Part shown: positions 56,663 to 64,000 of the stretch, piece after piece
Numbering within the stretch: position 1 is the stretch's first letter
Layout of the letters: each line of letters begins with the position of its first letter
Assembly: GCA_009667805.1 (NCBI GenBank)
Contig: CM019064.1
Span: 386,384,049 to 386,448,048, forward strand
Length of the DNA: 64,000 nucleotides
Origin: Leptobrachium leishanense
Lineage: Eukaryota > Chordata > Amphibia > Anura > Megophryidae
Direction: 5' to 3'
Made by a program: the position numbers and the translations under genes
Notes under the pieces: model-generated
The model's input: only the letters and a program-made list of their open reading frames with translations
Told to the model about the DNA's origin: nothing
Database searches by the model: none

Positions 56663-57094
56663 TTAAAGGAATAAATGGTTTATTAGATATTGGATAAAAA
56701 CAGGAATATTTTTAACATTGAAACCTATGGTGTTCGTTCGCCCTGAATAAACCTGCCAAATGAAAACACCGGACATCAGGACATTTCTTTGCTGTTCGGT
56801 GTCTCTGAACAGATTAACCATTACTTCTCTATGGGGACTTTCACTGCCTTCGAACAGGCACCGTACTTGCTGTCAGTTTGCCAAAATTTGTGTGTGAGCA
56901 CATCACAGAGCTCCACAGCAATAAACCTTACAGTAATGTGCACCGTCTATTATGAGCATTCAGTGTTATATGGGAGCACTGATTTATGAGTAAAAGTAGT
57001 TAAGAAAAAACCTGTAAAACTCGGGGGGGGGGGGGTGACACCATAACTTACCGCACCGGGTGACACCAACCCTAGTGACGCCACTGTTACAAAG

Positions 57095-57595
57095 TGCTAG
57101 CGCTAATTACCGCAGGGATGTGCAAGCCTTTTAGCTACACCTAAAAGCTGGCACTAAATGATTCTGCATTTGCAAAATCATTTAGCACCCCCTAAAAACA
57201 CCACTAATAATTTCGATACTCACCTTTCATCCCACGGCAAGAACAGTGGCCCGATCCGCCACTTGTTCTCGTCAGAAGCGAAGTGATACTGGGAAGAAAT
57301 AGATCCTAGTTTCCTTCCGCGATCACTCCACGGCCTTGCAAAATCTCACGAGAGCCACCCTTCATGGAGTCCTATGTACTCCAGAAGGGGATATTCATGG
57401 CGGCACGGGAGCACAACCAGAATTATCCCAGTGGTTTGAGCAGCATTCTGGGGCAAGGTGTCAAGGTAACGCCTGCCCCGGAATTTCGTGCCAAAATGGG
57501 GAAGCCACTGGAAGCTGCAGGTTTCGATATACCCTGTTTACGCCATCATTTTAGCACGAAATACGGAATTGGGCCCATAGTGGGTTAGATTTTAC
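57095..57595. repeat. Interspersed repeat (right part; left part near 53030-53118)
   Basis: It matches the 8870-9780 family in blocks such as gcaaaatcatttagcac, tcatcccacg and catggagtcctatg. The left part before the hAT insertion (gcatcctatacttaacatgg) is the same family. No credible ORF. Confidence 0.6.
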
Positions 57596-57683
57596 ATTGA
57601 GTGCTTTCAATTTATTTTCTTATTACTTTCATGTTTTGGGCACAGGAGAACAGCCATTAGCACCACTAGTGTTGACCACATAC

Positions 57684-57815
57684 AGCAGAGATACTCAACC
57701 TTGGCCCTCCAGATGTTTTGGAACTTCTCCCATGATACTCAGCCTCTCATTAGGTCAACAGGGCTAAGGGGGAAAGATAGTTGCAAAACATCTGGAAGGT
57801 CAAGGTTGAGCACAC
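57684..57815. repeat. CAG-type MITE
   Basis: It begins cagagatactcaaccttggc and ends aaggtcaaggttgagcacac, inverted repeats of about 20 bp, with ccagatgttttgg and caaaacatctgg inside. Related to 39236, 41845 and 54690. Confidence 0.7.
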
Positions 57816-57980
57816 CTGATGTCTCTCAGTTATCAGGTCAAATACAGATTTTTTTAATTTTGAGAGCAACAAATCAAAGACAAATATTCAACAACCCACT
57901 ACACACAGATCCATTGGCTCACAGATTCAACTCTATTAATCCGTTCACCACACAGAAATCAGAACCAAGGTATCCAGGAT

Positions 57981-58790
57981 TAGGGATGGGTTTCCGGTTC
58001 GAATCGGTTCGATGTTCGATTTCAATATCGGCTGTTTGAAAATTCGCAAACTTCGAACTTTTCGGGACGTTCGCTGAAAGTTCGAGATTTTTTTTTAAAA
58101 AAATGCTTAAAAAATCCTAAAAAATCTAAGAATAAAGAAACTCTTTACTAGAATATAATAATAAATGGTTTATTAGATATTGAATTAAAACGGGAATATT
58201 TTTAACATTGAAGCCTATGGGATTCCTAAACATTTCCCACTCATTGTTGGTCAAACATTTCCTACTCCTTGTTGGTCAAACATTTCCCACTCCTTGTTGG
58301 TCAAACATTTCCCATTCATTGTTGGTCAAACATTTCCCACTCCTTGTTGGTCAATCATTTCCCACTCCTTGTTGTTCAAACATTTCCCACTCCTTATTGT
58401 TCAAACATTTCCCACTCATTGTTGGTCTTATATTTCCCACTCATTGTTGGTCAAACATTTCCCACTCCTTGTTGCTCAAACATTTCCCATGGCTTCAAAT
58501 CGCGTTTAAACATGAGCAAAAGTGGTAAAAATTAGCTCAGCGCACAGCGGTGAAATGGCTCAGCACTCAGCAGTGAAAGGGTTAAAAACATTTTATATTT
58601 TTTTCCATTGTTTCCCGGACCCCCATACACTTTTTATGGCCAATATCTTGCATATATGCCCTCTTGGAGGGTACCTTAATTTTCGAATGTTTGAGTCCCA
58701 TTGACTTGCATTGTGTTCGAATTGTGTTTGATTTAGCGGTCGTTCGAGTTCGAATGCAAACCGAACACGGGGGTGTTCGGCCCATCACTA
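57981..58790. mobile_element. hAT-like element with a 25-bp minisatellite core (810 bp)
   Basis: It is flanked by perfect 8-bp duplications TCCAGGAT (57973-57980 and 58791-58798). The ends are TAGGGATGGG and, reversed, TAGTGATGGG, typical of hAT. The inner arms are rich in ttcgaa-type sequence. The core at 58226-58490 is a minisatellite. No transposase. Confidence 0.88.
58226..58490. repeat. 25-bp minisatellite, about 10-11 units
   Basis: Units of aaacatttcccactccttgt plus tggtc, with variants cattcattg, ttgttcaaa and tattgttc. Three + frames are open, as expected for a stop-free unit. Confidence 0.93.
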
Positions 58791-58929
58791 TCCAGGATTC
58801 GACATGCCATCCACCACTTTACTCCAGACTGTTCTAATCCTGCAATTGTTTTGTCTGCAGGACAATATGTTTTGTCTGCATTTATTAATTTCCCCCTGCT
58901 TAGTTTATATTTTATTTTTCTCCCTTTTA

Positions 58930-60606
58930 GGCTGGCCATCCACTGGATCCGTAGTCGGACGACCAAATTTTCGGCAGACCATGGACGACGTCGGTCGTCC
59001 AACCAGGTCAGATTAGGGTCGTGCACTGCGTGCGATCTGTCGTGCGACCACAGACGATCCAAATCAAAATCAGAGGTGGGGTGCAGAGGCTGCCAAAATC
59101 AGAATTAACTGGTTTTACATACAAAAATAAGTTCATTCTGCTTTTGGAACCAGTGCAGTCCTTTTTTTGTTACTATTACTATTACTATGCGCTTTATCTG
59201 TAAACCTGTCAAACTATCCCCTAAATTAGAGCATGATTTGAAGCAACACTTCAGTGCAGTACTGCGCTGCGCTCTGATATTCGTTCTCTCTGCCGCTGCA
59301 GATTGCCGATGTGCAGCGATCTGCAGCAAACTGCACCATATTTCGCCATCATTTTTACAGTACAAACAGCAACAAAATTGCACCGTATGGGGAAATTCAA
59401 CATTCAACGCCTTCGGGAGGCATGTCAGTGATAGTAAATAAACCCCTTTGTGCAGCAGCACCACTAGTCCAACCATGTTACACGCATACGTGGTTAGTCC
59501 AAATATCAGATGTTTAGTAGCAGTCTATTCCAATAGTCCGTTATACACTATATTGCCAAAAGTATTTGCTCACCCATACATATGCGAGTCAAGGCAGGTG
59601 AGCGATTACTTTTGGCAATATAGAGTATATCACGGATAACCAGTCTTGCCAACTGTGGTTAATTCACACATAAAATATTAGACCTTATTATTGTACCTGC
59701 AGTAGGAGTAAAATCTGTATATTCCTCGCAGGGGTCCTGCGGTTTACCTGGGCAGATATCTACAGACTCAGGGGGGAAAAAAAAAACCGGATAGTATGTG
59801 CTGATGTCTCCATGGGGGTCCCGTTATACTGGGACGATGTTGACAGGTTCAGCAATATTTCCAGCCGGATTTTACCCCGTTGGAAGGCACTCCTCTAGGC
59901 AGCTCCGTCCCTCAGGATGTCATAGGGTCATCAGGGCTTTTCTCCAATGGTACCTTGTCCTCTTTAGGGTGGCCACGGGAATCTTTAAAGAGTGGACCGC
60001 TCCAGAGTATGCTTGGACAGATTACAGCAGTCTGATAGAGACTATCTAAAGATCAGTTATACAGACTGTCCTGTAATTTACCACTTCAATTGAAGTTTGG
60101 GAGCGCCCTCCTCCAACTCCATCTGTATTTCTATATTTGTTTTTGTTGGGTAGTTGGACAGACTACCTGGAGGAGTAGATTGGCAGCACCCCACTACAAT
60201 AACCATCTTTTCCATCAGCGCCAACCATCACACATATTAAATTGGCCACCATGTTACACAGCTAGTCCCACCATGCACAAAAGGTGTTTTGGTAAACTTG
60301 CATCATGTCGGCACCATTTATTTTTAATGAGAGTTCAAAAAACAGCAAAACCAATATAAATGCGTTTTTTTAACTCCCCTAATGAGTTTGTAAACATCCA
60401 TCTTGCCCAGAAATCGTTCTGAACTCCCAGCCTGCAAGGTGTGATTGCCCATCTGCTGCGGTCTTTACTTGTCGCCAGAAGTCGGACATCTGCTGCAATG
60501 GACGATGGTTCCATTCACATTCATTTTAGAGGATCGGACGTACGACGATAGACGATATCGGATGATCGCACTATCGCACGAAAACGGTTCCAGTGGACGG
60601 CCAGCC
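58930..60606. mobile_element. PIF/Harbinger-like non-autonomous element (1677 bp)
   Basis: The ends GGCTGGCCATCCACTGGATC and, reversed, GGCTGGCCGTCCACTGGAAC are flanked by TTA on each side (58927-58929 and 60607-60609). A TTA duplication and GG-starting ends suit PIF/Harbinger. The sequence just inside is rich in cggacgacc/gatcgcac motifs at both ends. It holds a nested 80-bp MITE at 59546-59625. No transposase. Confidence 0.7.
59546..59625. mobile_element. 80-bp TA-flanked MITE
   Basis: CACTATATTGCCAAAAGTAT at the left and acttttggcaatatagag at the right are inverted repeats flanked by TA (59544-59545 and 59626-59627). It is a mariner-type minimal element. Confidence 0.8.
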
Positions 60607-60674
60607 TTATTGTTAGACTCTCTGCTTCTCCCTCCCCTATTACATAGATAGTTGTGTATACCACCACAGGGTCT

Positions 60675-61240
60675 AGCACAGGGGTCTCAAAGTGCCAGCC
60701 CGCGGGCCATTTGTGGTCCCCGGACTGGTTACACATGGCCCGCAGCAGAATGGTGCAGCTGAGAAAAAGCCGGTTTCCTGCCTCTTCTGATTGGCTCCTG
60801 TTGTGTCACATGCTGCCTCCGCCTACCGGCTACAGGAGATCGGGCAGCTTCCCTCCTCCTGAGCTCTGTCTCTGCTGCTGGTTCCCCAGCAGTGTCTTGT
60901 AAATACCATGGCTACTCTCAGGGCAGATGCTGCTTCCCTGGTGAGTTCAGGCTCTCCCTTATCTTCTTTTTTTTTTCTCTTTACAATTCCCTGTGTTGAG
61001 CTGCCCCTCTCCCTGTGCTCTCTGCCGGTCTGCAAATAAGTAAGAGCACCCTATCCTGTCCTGTCAGCCGGAGCAAACACACGGGACATCACAGCAGCCA
61101 TGAGGTGTCCGGAGGTGTCAGAGCTCAGCTGGACATCAGGCAGCATGGCAAGTGTTAACCCTTTATGTGCTGTCCTGATACTATTCACTGCAGGCAAGCG
61201 GCTCATAAGCTCTGAACCTACAGAGAAGAAAGAAATGGCC
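60675..61240. other. Repeat-like sequence preceding a minisatellite
   Basis: It starts caggggtctcaaagtgccag, a hAT-like terminus, then a C/T-rich region with no credible ORF. Together with the adjoining array it may be another hAT element, but no right end or duplication was found. Confidence 0.35.
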
Positions 61241-61244
61241 CAAA

Positions 61245-62155
61245 ACAGTGTTTGCTGAGCCCCCCTGTATTACACATAACCGTGTGTGCAGAGCCCCCAT
61301 ATTACACAGAACAGTGTGTGCAGAGCCCCCATATTACACAGAAGCGTGTGTGCAGAGCCCCCATATTACACAGAACCCTGTATGCAGAGCCCCCCTTATT
61401 ACACAGAACCCTGTGTGCAGAGCCCCCCATATTACACAGAACCGTGTGTGCAGAGCCCCACTGTTTTACACAGAACCGTGTCTGCAGTGCCCCCATATTA
61501 CACAGAACCGTGTGTGCAGAGCCCCCGTATTACACAGAACCCTGTGTGCAGAGCCCCCCGTATTACACAGAACCCTGGGTGCAGAGCCCCTCGTATTACA
61601 CAGAACCCTGTGTGGAGAGCCCCACTGTTTTACACAGAACCGTGTATGCAGTGCCCCCATATTACACAGAACCTTATGTGCAGAGCCCCCATATTACTCA
61701 GAACCCTGTGTGCAGAGCCCCCTGTATTACGCAGAACCGTGTGTGGAGAGCCCAACTGTTTTACACAGAACCGTGTGTGCAGTGCCCCCATATTACACAG
61801 AACCTTGTGTGCAGAGCCCCCATATTAAACAGAACCCTGTGTGGAGAGCCCCCCGTATTACACAGAACCATGTATGCAGAGCCCCCCGTATTACACAGAA
61901 CCCTGTGTACAGAGTCCGCCTGTATTATGCAGAACCGGGTGAGGAGAGCCCCCCTATATTACACAGAACCCTGTGTGCAGAGCCCCCCTGTATTACACAG
62001 AACCGTGTGTGCAGAGCCTCCCTGTACACAGAACCGTGTGTGCAAACCCCCCCTGTACACAGAACCGTGTGTGCAGAGCCCCCTGTATTACACAGAACCG
62101 TGTGTGCAGTGCCACCCTGTACACAGAAACGTGTGTGCAGAGCCCCGTACACAAA
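61245..62155. repeat. Minisatellite, about 28-31 bp units
   Basis: About 30 units built from tgtgtgcagagcccccatat plus tacacagaacc, with ccgtgt/ccctgt and atat/gtat variants and some shorter units near the right end. All three + frames are open for most of it, and the peptides are simple repeats (TEPCVQSPPYY). Confidence 0.93.
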
Positions 62156-62334
62156 AAAGTGTTACAAAATAATTTTAAAAATATCCTAAAAATAAGGTAA
62201 ATAATAAAAAAGTAAATAATATACATTTTCCTTTTATTATTTTCCTCTTTTCTTATATTTGTGAAGCCAGAAAACATACGAGTGGTGCACATAAGTACAA
62301 TGCAAATCCAATACAAGCAATAAGGTCATGTTGG

Positions 62335-62422
62335 CAAAGCAGTCCACAGTATGCTAATAAAAAATATGCCACAGCTTGTTAAGATAATACTGCTTAGCAT
62401 ATTGTGGACTGTGCCAACATAT
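62335..62422. repeat. Inverted repeat
   Basis: agtccacagtatgctaa (near 62341) pairs with ttagcatattgtggact (near 62395). It is a short hairpin between two tandem-repeat elements. Confidence 0.6.
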
Positions 62423-62549
62423 TCCGCAGCGCAGTATAAGATGTGTGAACAATGGATGTTTCTTAAATAGTGCTGTGAACTGTTTACTTCTTTTGTACAT
62501 CTCCCATACTGGCCTTACATTTGGAGCAGGGAAATCTGACTGGTGTGAT

Positions 62550-63884
62550 CAGTGGCGTAGCGTGGGTTGTCAGCGCCCGGGGCCAGCAAAGAATTGTGCG
62601 CCCCCCCCAACCTGTGGACGTTATCGATATTGCCCCAGCTCACACATGGATTTGCCCCCAGCTCACACATGGATTTGCCCCCCAGCTCACACATGGATTT
62701 GCCCCCCAGCTCATGGATTTGCCCCAGCTCTCACATGGATTTGCCCCCAGCTCATGGATTTGCCCCCAGCTCATGGATTTGCCCCCAGCTCATGGATTTG
62801 CCCCCCAGCTCATGGATTTGCCCCCAGCTCATGGATTTGCCCCCCAGCTCACTCATGGATTTGCCCCCCAGCTCACTCATGGATTTGCCCCAGCTCACGG
62901 GGATTTGCCCCCAGCTCTCACATGGATTTGCCTCAGCTCTCACATGGATTTGCCCCCCAGCTCACTCATGGATTTGCCCCCATCTCATGGATTTGCCCCC
63001 CAGCTCACTCATGGATTTGCCCCCATCTCATGGATTTGCCCCCCAGCTCACTCATGGATTTGCCCCCATCTCATGGATTTGCCCCCCAGCTCACTCATGG
63101 ATTTGCCCCAAGCTCATGGATTTGCCCCAAGCTCATGGATTTGCCCCCCAGCTCACTCATGGATTTGCCCCCCAGCTCACTCATGGATTTGCCCCAAGCT
63201 CATGGATTTGCCCCCAGCTCATGGATTTGCCCCAAGCTCATGGATTTGCCCCCAGCTCATGGATTTGCCCCCCAGCTCACTCATGGATTTGCCCCCCAGC
63301 TCACTCATGGATTTGCCCCCATCTCATGGATTTGCCCCCATCTCATGGATTTGCCCCCAGCTCATGGATTTGCCCCCCAGCTCACTCATGGATTTGCCCC
63401 CCAGCTCACTCATGGATTTGCCCCCATCTCATGGATTTGCCCCCAGCTCATGGATTTGCCCCCAGCTCATGGATTTGCCCCCCAGCTCACTCATGGATTT
63501 GCCCCCCAGCTCACTCATGGATTTGCCCCCATCTCATGGATTTGCCCCCAGCTCATGGATTTGCCCCAGCTCATGGATTTGCCCCAGCTCATGGATTTGC
63601 CCCCCAGCTCACTCATGGATTTGCCCCCATCTCATGGATTTGCCCCCAGCCCTTACCTGGATATTGCCCCAGGCCCCAGCTCCGGCGGGGGTTGAGGGGA
63701 CCGGGACCCAGATGCCGGGCAGCGCGGGAGCGCCTGCCCGGTCTTTAACAGTCCGTCCTGTTAGGTGATGCCGCGCAGCCGGTCACGTGGTCCGGCCAAT
63801 CAGGTGGTACAGAGACAAATGCGCCCCTAACAAAACTGCGCCCGGGGCCACGGCCCCCCCAGCCCCCCCCACGCTACGCCACTG
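62550..63884. mobile_element. hAT-like element with minisatellite core (1335 bp)
   Basis: It is flanked by perfect 8-bp duplications GGTGTGAT (62542-62549 and 63885-63892). The left end CAGTGGCGTAGCGTGGG is matched at the right end by cccacgctacgccactg. The core 62634-63650 is a minisatellite. No transposase. An open frame of about 415 codons through the core is a by-product of a stop-free unit. Confidence 0.9.
62634..63650. repeat. Minisatellite, 19-27 bp units
   Basis: Units of cagctcatggatttgcccc and the longer cagctcactcatggatttgc plus cccc, with catctcatgg and aagctcatgg variants, about 45 units. The order of long and short units shows higher-order duplication (blocks near 63250-63420 and 63370-63540 repeat). 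Confidence 0.93.
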
Positions 63885-64000
63885 GGTGTGATGTATGTGG
63901 CTTTTGAGAGAACTCTCATTACACCATTAATATTTCCCTTCTCCAGTTGTGAGGCCAGTGTGGGAGATGTGCCGCAGAAGCTCACACAGCTCTCTTAAAA

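Larger units (their letters stand above)
53127..57086. mobile_element. hAT-like composite element with nested insertions (3960 bp)
   Basis: It is flanked by perfect 8-bp duplications TTACAAAG (53119-53126 and 57087-57094). The left end is CTGTGGCGTCGCTAGG and the reversed right end CAGTGGCGTCACTAGG, followed by a shared ggtgtcacc.ggtgcgg region. It contains a Tc1 element (53542-55286), a TTAA-bounded element (55447-56662) and a block resembling the acagcaataaa repeats (56895-56990). It was inserted into a repeat of the 8870-9780 family, which resumes at 57095. Confidence 0.87.
62495..63975. repeat. Fold-back repeat interrupted by the hAT element
   Basis: The left segment contains catctcccatactggcctta, then ggagcagggaaat...ggtgtgat. 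The right segment is its reverse complement (attacacc...atttcccttctcc, then ggccagtgtgggagatg). The hAT insertion at 62550 lies inside the left arm. Confidence 0.7.

Noticed and set aside
61248..62189. Three overlapping + strand frames of 180-313 codons
   Set aside because: All are readings of the same 28-31-bp tandem repeat; no non-repetitive domain.
62445..63695. Three + strand frames of about 390-416 codons rich in HGFAP/DLPP/WICP
   Set aside because: They cross the left boundary of a hAT-like element and run through its minisatellite core; not a gene.
63950..64000. A terminal exon after ttctccag with an in-frame TAA
   Set aside because: The segment is the inverted copy of 62495-62520 and belongs to a fold-back repeat.

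Overview
This window carries a run of keratin genes from a vertebrate, most likely a frog or other amphibian. The keratin calls are read directly from the sequence. The organism is inferred from Gly-loop epidermal-type keratins together with abundant L2-type LINE tails ((AAT)n), a CR1-type octamer tail, and many hAT, Tc1, piggyBac-like and Harbinger-like elements. There is no bacterial-style gene organisation, and no tRNA, rRNA or CRISPR was recognised.

Three type II (basic) intermediate-filament keratin genes lie head-to-tail on the + strand. Gene 1 is cut by the window start; its exons 5 (part) to 9 lie at 1-3689, and its tail is short with no glycine loops. Gene 2 (18737-31474) has nine exons and predicts 660 aa with very Gly-rich head and tail. 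Gene 3 (36942-50283) has nine exons and predicts 513 aa with modest Gly content. All internal exons have the same lengths in every gene where they are visible (221, 61, 96, 165, 126, 221 and 35 nt). All introns are GT-AG and in the same phase, so the exon models are firm. Genes 2 and 3 share promoter-proximal motifs and TATA-like boxes. These proteins would pair with type I keratins, not seen here, to build epithelial 10-nm filaments.

The rest of the window is dominated by nested mobile DNA. A minus-strand L2-type LINE (about 10.7-16.7 kb) is split by a 2.87-kb hAT-like element. Five hAT-like elements can be bounded to the base by perfect 8-bp target-site duplications: 11760-14629, 24908-26505, 53127-57086, 57981-58790 and 62550-63884. 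Three of them have a minisatellite core. Four solo-LTR-like units run TGTCA...TGACA (5163-5928, 43041-43811, 46551-47397, 51998-52859). A truncated LTR sits beside a polypurine tract and an internal ORF built from 27 exact 33-bp units. A broken Tc1 transposase gene lies inside a hAT element and is itself split by a 135-bp MITE.

The points most worth a second look are the hAT elements that repeatedly carry tandem-repeat cores, an intronic relic of the keratin glycine-loop head that is still open in frame (20199-20432), a spacerless 120-bp palindrome in gene 3 intron 4, and the shared promoter modules of genes 2 and 3.
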